A stretch of 64,000 bases of DNA from Bryoerythrophyllum caledonicum. Lineage: Eukaryota; Streptophyta; Bryopsida; Pottiales; Pottiaceae. Position numbers and translations under genes: made by a program. Positions 47,024 through 59,458 of the stretch are shown here, piece by piece (position 1 is the first letter of the stretch; each line of letters opens with the position of its first letter). Below the pieces are notes generated by a model. It saw only the letters and a list, made by a program, of their open reading frames with translations. It ran no database searches and was not told where the DNA came from. The DNA is taken from the NCBI GenBank assembly GCA_963971425.1, contig OZ020520.1, forward strand, positions 24,384,754 to 24,448,753, read 5' to 3'.

Positions 47024-48055
47024 ATGGGCCACCTCGTATGTCATTTCTTACTTTATTATCGGATGGCAGTAACCAGGACCACATTGGATAAGGTGACTTG
47101 CCTTAGAAAAGGTATAGAAGAACCATTGGTCAAGAACGGCCTTGTGTATCACTTCTTACTTTATGATTTGATGGCAATAACCAGGACCACATTGGATAAG
47201 GTGACTTGCCTTGGAAAAGGTACAAAAGAACCAGTGGCCTAGAGCGACCTCGTATGTCACTTCTTACTTTATGATCTGATGGCAGTAACGAGGACCACAC
47301 TGGATAAGGTGACTTGCCTTGGAAAAGATACAAAAGAACCAGTGGCCTAGATCGACCTCATATGTCACGTCTTACTTTATGATCTGATGGCAGTAACCAT
47401 GACCACATTGGATAAGGTGACTTGCCTTGGAAAAGGTACAGAAGAGCCAGTGGCCAAGAGCGACCTCGGATGTCACTTCTTACTTTATGATCTGGTGGCA
47501 CTAACCAGGACCACATTGGATAAGGTGACTTGGGTTAGAAAAGATACAGAAGAACCATTGGTCAAGAGCTACCTTGTATGTCACTTCTTACTGTATGAAC
47601 TGATGGCAATAACCAGGACCATATTGGATAAGGTGTTTTGCCTTAGAAAAGGTACAGAAGAGCCAGTGGCCAAGAGTGACCTCGGATGTCACTTCTTACT
47701 TTATGATCTGGTGGCAGTAACCATGACCACATTGGATAAGGTGACTTGGGTTAGAAAAGATACAGAAGAACCATTGGTCAAGAGCTACCTCATATGTCAC
47801 TTCTTGCTTTATGATTTGATGGTAGTAACCAGGACGACATTGGATAAGGTGACTTGCCTTGGAAAAGGTACAGAAGAACCATTGCTCAAGAGCGATCTCG
47901 TATGTCGCTTGTTACTGTATGAACTAATGGCAGGTATCAGGACCACATTGGATTTATAAGGTGATTTGCCTTGGAAAAGGTACAGAAGAACCATTGATAT
48001 AGAGCGGTCGCCTCGTATTTCACTTCTTACATTATGATATGATGGTAGTAACCAA
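47024..48055 (+). repeat. Tandem array of nine 108-bp units (36 codons)
   Basis: The anchor ATTGGATA recurs at 47083, 47191, 47299, 47407, 47515, 47623, 47731, 47839 and 47947, exactly 108 bases apart. Because 108 is a multiple of three, frames stay open: 47024-47242 and 47387-47959 encode repeated 36-residue units with cores CHFLLYDLMA and TTLDKVTCLGKG. Two units carry an in-frame TAG (GTGGCCTAG). Units 5 and 7 share GACTTGGGTTAGAAAAGATAC, so a 216-bp higher-order pattern is visible. No start context or domain suggests a real protein. Confidence 0.88.
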
Positions 48056-48375
48056 GAGGAAAAATAACTTGCCTTGGAAAAGGTGCAGAAAAACCACGTA
48101 TCAACTCTTCCAAAACTTGAGGTACTATTCTAGAGCATTAGATATGCCCTAGAACAGAGACGGCCATTACTACTCATGCATTTCATCACTGCAGAAAAAA
48201 AAAGACCACATCCAACTTTCACCCTATGTTTCTCTTATCTCTCTTCTTCACAAATAACTCCTTCAAAAACTCTAAATAAATCCACCACCTTGTCTTCAAA
48301 AAGAGCGTACAAGATTCCCAAGTGAATTCAATTTTGACCACTCTTTCTTCCTCTATCATGACTAAACGGATACAA

Positions 48376-48605
48376 AAGAAATCCCCCCTTCCAACACACA
48401 AGAACTCCCCCCCTTCCAACACAAAAGAACTCCCCTCCTTCCAACACAAACGAACTCCCCCAACACAAAAGAAATTCCCCCTTCCAACACAAAAGAAATC
48501 CCCACTTCCAACGTAAAAGAAACCCCCCCTTCCAACACAAAAGAAATCCCCACTTCCAACGTAAAAGAAACCCCCCCTTCCAACACAAAAGAAATTCCTC
48601 CTTCC
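48376..48605. repeat. Minisatellite of about 24-27 bp units
   Basis: Roughly nine copies of CCTTCCAACACAAAAGAAxTCCCC, with an alternating CACTTCCAACGTAAAAG variant. It lies about 300 bases upstream of the SANT/FYR gene start. Open frames through it on both strands are low-complexity. Confidence 0.85.
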
Positions 48606-48898
48606 ATGTAGAGAGGTTAGCAGAGGCATCACTAAATTTAGTGAACATTAACCTCCGCCAACTGCTGCAATTCCCTCCAAAGCGCACACAGCGTTTGGCA
48701 GAATAGTTAGCGGGACAAACATAAAAAGAAGAAGAACTCGGCGGAACTTAGCCATAGCCAAGCTCCAAACGAGAAAACTCGCAATTCACTTGCAAAAACA
48801 GACATGGCTATGGAACAGACATGAATATATTGTCGCGACCTCGAGGAGTTCTCACAGAATATGTAGAGATGGCTAGGGTTTGACGGGAGCGGAGCGAG

Positions 48899-51800
48899 AT
48901 GGACGACGGCTATGCGGCGATGATGCCGCACCACCAGCACCGGAAGGTCGGCGTTTTGAAGAAGACGAGGCGCGTGGAGGACGTGGAGGCGGCGCCGCGG
49001 GGAGGAGCGCACGGCGTTCTCAAGCAGCACCGGAAGAAGCCGCGGACGGTGGAGGTCGTTGAGAATCTGCCGCGGTCCGGCGTGTTGAAGAAGCGGAAGG
49101 CGACGAAGCCGCCGCGGCCGCGAGGTTTGTATCTGTGCGAGTGGATTTTGTAATTTTTTTGGGTGTGGATTGATTGATTGGTTTTTTTTTTTTGGTTTTG
49201 GTTTTGGTAGTGGATGATTCCGCCACGGAGTCGGAGGGCGACGGCAATGCGCGCGACGGGGTGGCGGTTGCGGCCGCGGCGCCGGCGAAGAAAGAGGCGC
49301 GGGCGAAAGGCGTGCTGAAGCGGAAGTCGGTGAATCAGGGAGGGCAGGCGCTCGTGCAGGTCAAGAGCGAATTCACGCCGCCTCCTGATCTTCCTCATCC
49401 GCCCGTTGTTGAAGTGCAGCAGCCGAAAGGTAGGCACGCGCATTGGTGTTTAGGGAGGAGTAGGTCGTTACGGGATGTTCTCGGAAGAGTGGCGTTGTTG
49501 TCGTGGTACGAGAAGGAAGCAGTTGCGGGATTCAGGCGGAGGAATGCTGTGATTTTTTGGACTGTAGAAGAGGATGTTTAGTGTTGGATTTATGATTGGT
49601 TGAAGTTGTAGTGAGGGATTGAGGATGTTTTGTCGGGGAGATGAGTTTTTATTTCTCTTTTTAGGTGTTCGTATTTTGAGAAAGTGGCAGGAGCAATGTC
49701 ATGTTATGAGAGGATGCCCGGTGTGTTGAGACGAGGTTAGAGGTTCAGATTCTTTGCTAGGTGGATTCTGTTGTTTTCATTTTGGCTCCTCTTTTTATTG
49801 AGGATCAGTTTGGCGTTGGTTTTTGCAGCTGGTGATAGGAGGAAAAACATGATTAAAGACCTGGCAGCATCATATCGGAACGATTGTCAGACGTACTGCA
49901 GGCAGCTATTGTTATTGCAGCGTCAATGGCGGCAGGTCTGTTGCTTTTCTCGGTGCTACAGTTTTCTATGAAGATACTCCTAATTTCCTAAAGTTTTCGG
50001 TGGCAGGACATTTTAGAAAGATTGATTATTTATAAATCCTGGTTAATATGCTGTGAATCGACTGGCGCTTAGCGTTGAATTGTCTGTTGCTCTTGATTTT
50101 GTTCAATTGATTTTGGAACGAATTCTTTACCTCTTAGTCTGGTCATTTGAAACGCAGGAAGTGTAGAGCCGCATGATTATCATGGATGTTGAGTTGAGAC
50201 CAGAAACTGATGCTTCATGATGGTTTGTTACACTAATCAGCAAGAAATACCAATCCTTCCTCAAGCACCAACAGAAACTGAAAACACTCGAAGGGCGTCA
50301 ATTTCTAAGAAGGATGGGCCACGAAAGGGAGGGGCAGCTGGCTCGCGGAAATTGAAAGGAGCTAATGGTGCAGTTAAAACAGAAGGTGTAGTTTCTTTTA
50401 CCATTCTGTTATTTTTGACAATGTAGATAGCACAGATGCTCTTGATTTATTTGGTCTAGGGTTCTTCAAAGCAGCTGCGAGTTAGCACCATATATTTTGA
50501 TGTTCTATCCTCACAACTGTGTGTGCCTTTCCAGACAACGATGAGGGTCCAATGCAGCTGGTGAATGGCAAGATGCCATTGCGTAGGCGTGTGGGGTGGC
50601 GAGCTAATGAACGGGAGGCGCTTCGACGTGGATTATTGATGTTTGGTCTAGGGAGATCTGAAAAAGTTCGAGGCATTATGCGAACCCTACTGAAGCTTTC
50701 TCGTCATGGTATTGGCGATATAGCAGACGCATGCTGGGAGTTTGTGAAATGTTGTGGAATCTATGCAGAGCCCAAGGAAAGAGAGTACGCAGAGAAACGG
50801 TTATTGGAAGCCAAGGACCATGGAATAGAGATGGGTAAGTATTCAAAGCTCAAAAGTCCTAGAGTGAAGCCTAGTGATTATTCAATATACATATTATCAT
50901 TTACATATTAAAAATATTTAGCTTTCTACTTTTACAACGGAAGATTTTTTATAACTGATTAAGCATGGCACCTGACAGAGTTAATTTTCAACATCTGTTT
51001 ATGTGAGCAGTCAGTGTGGTATAAAGCAACTTTGTGGGCTTGATCATTTATGTGGTCATAACCTTTTATATTGGGTTCTTATACTGGAATTGGAGATCTT
51101 GGATCTGCCCAAGGACTGCAGGTCCAACGAAATCTGTTTCACTTCTTTCTCTGTTCCTTGTTACGGTTACTTTAATTGGAGATTAATTGTTGTACCTCGT
51201 TTCAAAGTATAATCGAACTGTGACGTCTCAGTCCTTTCCTACATCATTCTAAGTATTCTTTCGGTGGCTCTCTTGCAGGCCCAGAAGTAGCAGAGAGAGT
51301 GGGTGAGTTTGACAAAGTGGAGAAAAATGCTTCGGTCTGGCTGAAGCGGTTGAAGCTTCTGGATAGCCTTGCGGATGTGGTTAGAGTTTGTGCAAATAAG
51401 GAAACCCGAGAGGCTGCGTATAGAGCTATTGACCTTCTTAGGGATGCTAGCGTTCCTCACGAATCGTGGGGAAGAGAAGCGGACTTGGCTTTGCTGGCTG
51501 GGGTTTATAAGCATGGTTTTGGCAACTACGAATCTTTGCGCAATGATGAGCAGTTTGGAGAGGCTTTCAGAAAAGTATTCAGTACAACCGCCCCAGCTGT
51601 AAGTTTTCATTATTGCTTCTTTCTAAAATGTGCATCTAATAATCTCTACGCTATATTATTGCATCATTCTCTAGTAATTATTATTCAACATTATGTTACA
51701 ATGAGATTTCTTGAACAAGCTATGTGTATCAGTTATCTGAAACAAATCGCACGCTTTATATAATGCCTCAGAGAAGCCTCCTTGATTGTATCTGAGTAAA

Positions 51801-54800
51801 AGTAAGGAGGGCCCTTTTGTTTGAAAGTTTGCTATGTGTACCATTCTATCAGTATTGGTACAGGATACTGCTTTGGCAGGTTTATCTCCTGAGTGAGAAT
51901 GTTATTTAAATTCTAGTTCGGCAGTTGGAATGTATAGTACCTTAGCTTACGCATTCTAAACTTAAGTACCACAGCAATAATTATGCCACTCCAATTTTTC
52001 AAATTCTTTGATTATTAGGTATTTGTGGTGCAAGTTGGTTGATGGATTCTCCCTATCGTGATGTACTGATCATCCAAGAGGAGCGCTAAGAGCCATATCT
52101 GGTGCTGTTTTTCTCAGGAACCTGGAGAGAGTGGTGGAGATGATACAGATCCACAACCGTCGAGCAGGTTCGGCAGTGCATAACCATTCCCCTATCTGGT
52201 GTGTTTGTTGCTGATGTGAATGTTTTCAAAAAGAGAGGTTGGCCCTCGAATCATGATATAGTTTTTATCCTTGTACATGTAGCTTCTTTCGTTTTTATAT
52301 GTGGATATGCTTCTTCTTGAATCGGATTTTGGTGTTCCGTAAAGCGCATGAACTAAAACCAATTTGCCTGGGTTATCTTTGCAGGGATAAACCAGATTGG
52401 CCAGATGCAAATACTTTGACCCGCAGGCTCAAGCGTCTGGTGGATCATATTACTCGAGTTGGTCAGCAGGTATGTGCAACCTATTCACATTCTATGTAGT
52501 CAGTTTGTCTGAGAAGGACCCTTGGTATTTGCAGCTGCACAATGAAATTGTATTTTGAGTCAACAAGGATGAAATTTACACGTATGAAAAATTATACAGT
52601 TCTTTTGAATCTGATATATCGTGTTTTTCTAGGCAAACAAGCCGCCCAAGACTTCTGAAACCCCACATGTACCGCGCTCTCAGAAATGGAGCAAAAGGGA
52701 CAAGATGGAATATCTTAGACAACTGATGCGTTGGGGTCTCCCACTGGTAGTAATCCTTAATCCTTTATGTGATGTGCATGTGTGTCTTATGTTTGTGCTC
52801 TTTGGAACCTACCGCCAGTTGAGGTTCTTTTCTTTTAGCGCCCGATCAAATGAGACCGAGGAACCGAGGAATCCAAATTTAAGTTTCATCTTATTTTGGA
52901 TGCCTTCTGTGTAGTTACTAGCATATCTTTTCATCAAATTTATACAATGAATATGATCAATTATCGACGAATGGGTTGTAACAATTCGAACGGTTTCTTT
53001 CTGCGATTGTCAATGTAATATGATTGCTCAAAGATTGAAGAGCAAAAGTTTTGTAACTTGTGTTTGTCAGGCACTGGGGAGAGCTAAAGTTAAGTGGCAA
53101 TTGTTGACGGAGAAATCGACAAATGCTTCTTTGAAAAAGAGAGATGATAGCAGTTTAGAAGCCTGCTATCGTGATATTTTTAGGGAAATGAAACAGCTTG
53201 TTGATGGTCCCGAAACTGGCGCGGAGGATGGGATTGAGAAGTCCAATGGGAAGGTAAGACATACCTTCCTACGCTCCTCTTAACACAATGTCTCCCAGTT
53301 AACCTTTAGTATACTTAAGCAGGTGCTAGGTCAAACGTATGCTGAATCTTGTGATGATGTTATGTTGGATATCTTCGTCGCTGATTCTCCTTATTTGGCA
53401 GAGAAAGAGAAACGCCGCGACCAAGAGGCCTGCTGCAAAAACTCCTGCTTTTAATATACTCGAGCAATCAGCATTTAGTCCAAGTGTGACTCAGGAACCA
53501 ATTGGACCTCCTATTTTGAACGAAAAAAGCGCGGTGTGTGTCCATTCTTGGTACTTAACTATTTTATTCGTTGGATCACTTATTTTCTTTTGGAAGTATT
53601 TAAAATATTATGCGGTCCACAAGTAGTCAGTTGTAACATTCTCTTCTGGTTTTTCAGGTAAGGTTGAAAGAGCGACTGGAGCTACTCGACACCCTGCGGC
53701 AGGTGCCAGAGACTCTTCAAGATGAGGATTGGGATACCTTAGGCCTCGCCTTACATCATGGTCATGATATGCCATCTTGGTGGGAGGCTGGCTACCATGA
53801 CAACTCACTCGTTAAGGTAGCAAACGAAATACTAATATGAATTTGAAGTCATCTGGTAGATGTTCATTCTTAGACGTCTTAATTAAAAAGGTCATCGATT
53901 TCGAGGTTGTGGTCTACACGGTGACTGAAGCATGTGTGGTTTGAGCTCTCTTTGCAGGGAGTACTACAGTACGGATATGGATCTTGGGATGAGATTTTTG
54001 CCGATGAAAGCTTGGGGTTCCCTGACGATATTGGTAAAAGAAACGAAGACTTCTGGATTCTTTTACTTCGTTTGTTCACTACTAAGAAGGCACACAAATT
54101 CAAAGTGTTGCCTGTTTAGTTCTTTCTCCTGTATCTGCCGTCTAATTTCAAACATGTTTGTTACCATAGCACCTGCACTTGCTCTGTTGACTTGGCTGGT
54201 ATTCGAAATGAACCAACAATATTGCTTTGGGTGACAGTTGTGAAGGACCCAGAAGATGGACCACCTCCCTTAGCTAAACCAACATCCAAGGCGTGCATTA
54301 AAAGGGTGAAGTTCATTGTGAACAACTTGCGGCGTTATTTAAGAAAGCTTAAGGTACGAAATTTATGTTCTGCGACAAACATTACACTTGTGTACTTTAT
54401 CTGATCAATTGAAATATGTTTAATTTTTGTTTTATAAATTTCTCAGGTGCTGCAGCCACCAACTCGGAGGAAAAAGCCAACTCCTGAAGTGAAGGAACCA
54501 AAGGAACCAAAGGAGGTGAAGCGTTTTAAATATGCTCGTGCAGTGGAGGTTGCTCGGGATTCTTCCAGCAGACCTATTTTGCCACTGGTTTTGACTGATC
54601 GTCTTAAGCTTGCAAGTCTTGTAAGTGATTGATCCGTAAATTTTAGGGTCTTGGAAAGCGAATGTTATCTGAGCTCATCGTAAATGGAACTACTTGTGAG
54701 CTTCCCCTTTGCTAGCAACACAGATATATGAAATACTGTACACAACCGTCTTTTGTTGAACCTGGGAACCTGTAAGCTACTGATAATTGATAATCTGATG

Positions 54801-56345
54801 AATTCTGTTCAACAGGGACGAATCGAACCAGATCGGCCTGGGTTTCACACTGAACGTCACATTTTCCCAATTGGTTTCACCACTCTCCGGGATCATGCCA
54901 GTATGATTGATCCAAATGGAAGAACCATATATACCTGCACTATTATTGACACTGGGGGTCCAGGTCCCATATTCCGTGTATATCCGGAAGATGATCCTAG
55001 CATTCTGATAGAAAGGGATTCCGCCTCGGGTGCGTGGGTTGTTGTTTGCGCTGCTGTCAACAAAGTGCGGGGCATCGAACGTGAGAAGGTAAGTTCTCGT
55101 TTCTCTTGACCTCATTGCCTGTAGTGCACTACTTTGTTTTATTTGTGATTTAAGTTTTTGGTGTGGCTTTGAAGTCGTTATGTCGGTATAGTATCACTGC
55201 GGCCTCCCATATGAAAACATAGTCGTGATCGGGATGGTATCTTCGTATATAATACCCTTCTCTTATTTACATCCTGGTGTTCCAGCTTGGTTATGTATCG
55301 TGTCAACTTGGTTTTGGCTTTGCCGTGCCATCATGATGGTTTTTATTGAGCTGACATCAAGTTTTGGGCTGTTCAGGTCACCGTGAGTGGAACGGAGATG
55401 TTCGGTCTGTCCCATCCAGAAGTATGTCGTTTGATACAGGAGTTGCCTGGGGCCGAACTGTGTAAAAACTTCAGACCTGAATTATCCTTCTCTAGGTTTG
55501 GCCCTCAAGTAGTAGCAAGACCGACTGGCGAAGAGTCGAGCTTGTTAATGCATTCAGACAACCTTTATGGTGGAGAGATGGACCATGTGTTGGGAAGGAG
55601 GCCTGCTTTACCATCGTCAGACTTCGAGATGGACGAAGGCGGCAGTGGAAGGGATGAAATACCTCTTGCCCTGTGGCATGTCAAACCTGTCGAGCCAAGA
55701 CGAGGGAAGACTCTGCTTCGCTCTCCCCAATCACAAGAGTATGACGAAGGAGATGAGGAGGAAGACGAAGAGGAGAATGAAGAGCGGGATGAAGATCGCG
55801 ATGACGACCCAGATGAAGAGCGTTACGAAGAGCAGGATGGAGAGCATAATGAAGAACACGATCGAGATCATCATGAAGTACACGATCGCGACCATTATGA
55901 CGAGCAGGACGGAGAGCAGTACGAAGAATATGAAGGGGTGCGTTATGAAGGACGGGACGAGGAGCGAGATGAAGAGCAGGATTACGAGCGAGACGAGGAG
56001 CAGGATTATGAGCGAGGTGAAGGGCGAGATGAGGAGCAGGATTATGAGCGAGGTGAAGGGCGAGATGAGGAGCAGGATTATGAGCGAGATGAAGGGCGAG
56101 ATGAGGAGCAGGATTATGAGCGAGATGAAGGGCGAGATGAGGAGCAGGATTTTGAGCGAGACGGCGAGCAAGATGAGGAGCGAGTTCATGAGCGCGGTTA
56201 CGAGCGAGACGAGGAGCGGGATTACGAGCGGGATGAAGAGCCGGACGACGAGCCGGACTTCGAGCGAGACGAAGAGGACAACTCTGAAGAAGAAGAAGAA
56301 GACGAAGCAGAAGACGGAGAGAGCACGGACGATGACGACTTGTAG
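48899..56345 (+). CDS. Nuclear protein with CHD-like SANT modules, FYRN/FYRC domains and acidic repeat tail
   Basis: Seventeen GT-AG exons join in phase to 1215 residues: 48899-49124, 49211-49429, 49829-49935, 50241-50385, 50535-50834, 51279-51598, 52118-52167, 52385-52469, 52633-52746, 53071-53253, 53402-53533, 53658-53816, 53958-54033, 54238-54353, 54447-54620, 54816-55088 and 55377-56345. The N-terminus is Lys/Arg-rich with GVLK repeats. SANT-like helices at about 252-310 are followed by SWGREADLALLAGVYKHGFGNYESLRND, whose form (first 20 residues through KHG) recalls the CHD6-9 C-terminal region; a second such module comes near 600-680 (PSWWEAGYHDNSL, LQYGYGSWDEI). FYRN-FYRC spans about 812-925. 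Residues 1012-1215 are Asp/Glu/Arg repeats. No chromodomain or ATPase exons are seen. Probably a chromatin-bound accessory factor; no certain named homologue. Confidence 0.85.
55735..56340 (+). repeat. In-frame coding repeat for the acidic tail
   Basis: A 33-base unit coding for variants of DEEQDYERDEG repeats about ten times, with less regular copies on both sides. Purine-rich on the plus strand. The complementary 153-codon Leu/Ile-rich frame (55731-56189 minus) is a shadow. Confidence 0.85.
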
Positions 56346-56863
56346 TGAGGTTTGAGATAAGTGGACCAGTACTACAGATTACCAGTTACTCAGATCCCAT
56401 CATGACAGCCTGGGATCTGAATATCATCTTGTTTGCAACCTTCATCATGTAAAGTGGTAAGTCAAGTTTTTTGAGATCAACTGCTCTCATCGCCGCCTCT
56501 CATGAATGGACATGAATAGCATGCTTTTCGTTATGCACGTGGTGTGTAGTGGTCCAAAGTTTTGTTAGCAGGGCTCTTTAGGTTTGTAATAAGCCAACTT
56601 CCTATTTAATCCACATTCTGCGAACGGTATGGTATCAAAAACCACCCAGAGTTGCAGACGATTCGTATTTGTGGAGCCTGGCTTCTGAATGCCAGCTCGT
56701 TCCCAAATATTGTAATGTGTTACATCGCATCATCCAGAGCTGCAGTTGACTCATATTTGTCTACATATTTCAGACAAGCATTCTCAAAGTCAACCTCAAA
56801 ACACTCTTTTACAGTTTCCCAACCCCTCTTTCGTCTTGGTAACAAAAAACATAGACTCATGCC

Positions 56864-59458
56864 TCATGAAGAGAGTTTGCTTTCGGTGGCGAGACTCGTA
56901 GACACCACCAACCCGTCCGTGTCGTAGGTGCGAACAAGGCGCCGTCTGCGTCCGGGCGACTCGATCCAGGACAACTCAAAGAGGAACGCCTGCTTGCGGC
57001 CCACGCTCTGGCCCACGCTGCCGGGGCACGTCAGGGCCAGTCCCCCGGGCAACATGGTCGTTAGCAAGCCTCCCTCAAACCTCATCACCGCGCCCAGGGA
57101 CGCCCCGGTCATGGCAATCCTCGTCCCTTGGAACCTATCCGTCGTAATTTCCTGTAATAACAAACCAAAATATAAGGAAATAACCCCCTAAAACCGACAA
57201 GTTAAGCAATGGAGAGAACAAACTCATTTTTCAGTAATAGCCAATAGAAATACAATTTCAACCCAAGTTATTTCATATCTTTGTGATGAAAAGGGAATTA
57301 GTTAAGAATTTTCAAAGTGTGCTACCCAAACAGCACTGAACAAAAGTAAGGGGTCTTGACAAATAACAACCCTCTTAATGGGTGGTAGTGAGATGGAGGT
57401 GGATTGGATATACCCTAATTTTATAGCTGTTGCTTATGAGTTTTGGTTGGTTACCAGGGGGTTTGCCATATTATTTGAGAGAGAGATATGGAGGAGATGG
57501 GTGAAAGAGAAGTACCAGTTTCAATTTGGCTTCCTCGTCTCGTTCATAACAAACCTGCACATTGCATTGCGCCGAGGTGGACCCGTAGATGCCCGTCCGC
57601 TGGGTCACTAGCTGCCCGGCCCACCTCCCGAGGAGCGCCTGGATGCGCTTCCCGGGCTCCTCGTCGTCCCGCGGCGCCGCCGCGAAGGGGCTGCCGTCCC
57701 GGCTCTCGCGGAAGACGCCGATCACGTCCAGCAGCCCGCGCGGGTCCAGGACGTGGAAGGCGCGGACACGTCTCTGGGCGTCGGACGAGTATAGGCAGCT
57801 CTCGCAAACCAGCGCGGGGCGGCGCGAGGGGAGCTTCACGCCCCTGCAGATCACATCATGCGTGGTCAGAAAACAAGCTGCTAGCTCCCCCAAACATTGC
57901 AGGTCCATCAACTTTGATGATTGGGTTAGTCTGCTGACAAGAAGAGGGATCTACAAGGATTTCATTTCTAGGAACATCATTTTATGACGTATTATGACGG
58001 ATTTGAACTCGAGTTGTGGCTGTGGATTTTTCTTGTGTTTGGTGATTATGCTACTAGGCGTAAACTAACCGTCATTTTGACAAACGTTTGTCATACCTGG
58101 TTTCCAGAAATGGCTTACTTTGGAAACTCCTCCTCGTCATCATCTTCTCCTAAAACCCCAATTCTCAACACCTTGTCCAGCATCTCCGAGGTTTGGTGCG
58201 ACACAGTGTAGGCATTCTCCCCGGGAAAGAAACCAATCTGGAAGCACACAAGTCCATTGTAGTCTCTATATTCCCAGCTCAAATCCCATGACAGAACCTC
58301 AAAGAGAAAAGGATCGAGTTCTCATTTAAAGCAGACCTGCTGTTGCTGCTCCATCGTGAAGAGATTGGTGTCCGCTAGTTTGAACTCCTGCCACACCGGT
58401 TCATCGTCCTCGTCAGCCGTTCTACTCTTCGAAGTTGCCTCTTTTATATGCAGCCTGCCGGATACAGAAGCTTCAGAAAATAGCCTTGTCCACCAAACAA
58501 CAACAAACAGAACGACAGAAAACATACCAGAAAAAAACATCACAAGAGAAGTGCTCTGTCAGGGCAACTCCTCTCATGATTTCCATCCCACCTCTTTGCA
58601 GATCACAACAGGCAAGGCAAAACAGTGCAGGACAAGAACCGCGAGTCGCTTACGTTTGGATGAGGCTGACATTTTCCCCTTTGCCATACGATGAGGCCGA
58701 CAGCCGAGTCGGAATGCATTGCAGCATATTGCCCATGACGTCGTATTGCTGCAAAGAGGCACCACATGCAAAGGTTATACAGACCACTGTTGGGACAGCT
58801 ATCAAGATGGAAAGTATCTAGACTGTGTTCATTTCCGGAGCTATGGTTACCATGTTCAAGTGCGTTAGACCTTGGATACCCTACCCTTCTCAACGCTGAC
58901 GTAAACTTGGAACCCTAAACTCAAAGCATCAGCAACTCTCATGACTAAGTGGTCATATCATTCTAGAGTTGCTGGAGTCGCTGTTGCGACTTGAGTTCCT
59001 ATTCTTATGGACCTGACTGACGAACACCTGTTTTTTTCCCTTTCATGGCCATCAGCAAAAGATTCTGAGCTTATTCTCCTCAAAACTGGTTCTAGAATGC
59101 TTTAGCCACAACACAAGGGCAAAGGATTTTCCACATGAGGGGATCTTACAGTGAAGGTGCCACTCCAGGAACCCACATTGAGCTCAATGAACTGCTCCAG
59201 AGCTGCGAGTCCTGCGGCGCTCTCGCTCGGCTCCTCGCTAGGATTGCTGGACGCCTCGGAAGTGGCCTGGCTGCAGAGAACACGGGAGCCCTTCTTCAAA
59301 CCACTGTCCGCGTGCCCTCCCACCGCCACCAGTCCCTTGAGCTGCACCCATGTTGAGGAGCAACTCAGCGCTCCTCCCAGAGACAGTTGAGGTCGCCGCG
59401 GCGAGCTGGAGTGGCCACAACGGAGTGGTGACGGCGTGGTGGACGACAAGCACGCCAT
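56864..59458 (-). CDS. DUF3598-type plastid protein
   Basis: Six minus-strand exons join in phase to 405 residues: 59458-59150, 58748-58654, 58454-58337, 58237-58119, 57843-57555 and 57151-56864. Residues 1-45 are Ser/Arg/Pro-rich, like a chloroplast transit peptide. The first domain begins ALEQFIELNVGSWSGTFTQYDVMGNML (quoted only to the exon join at GTFT), then PTRLSASSYG. The second half has LLGRWAGQLVTQRTGIYG and ends with a beta-rich part (LVRTYDTDGLVVSTSLATESKL). This paired beta-barrel pattern fits DUF3598 proteins of cyanobacteria and plastids, which have no assigned reaction that I can state. An upstream in-frame ATG at 59596 exists; 59458 gives the better transit peptide. It is convergent with the preceding gene, 518 bases between stops. 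Looks intact. Confidence 0.78.

Noticed and set aside
48219-48687. Minus-strand frames rich in FCVGRG or LLCWKGG repeats
   Set aside because: Translations of the 24-27 bp minisatellite; low complexity.
50158-50220. Alternative exon after AACGCAG|GAAGTG in the SANT/FYR gene
   Set aside because: It meets an in-frame TAG at once; the acceptor before 50241 keeps phase with both neighbours.
55731-56189. 152-codon Leu/Ile-rich minus-strand frame
   Set aside because: Complement of the acidic coding repeat of the SANT/FYR gene.
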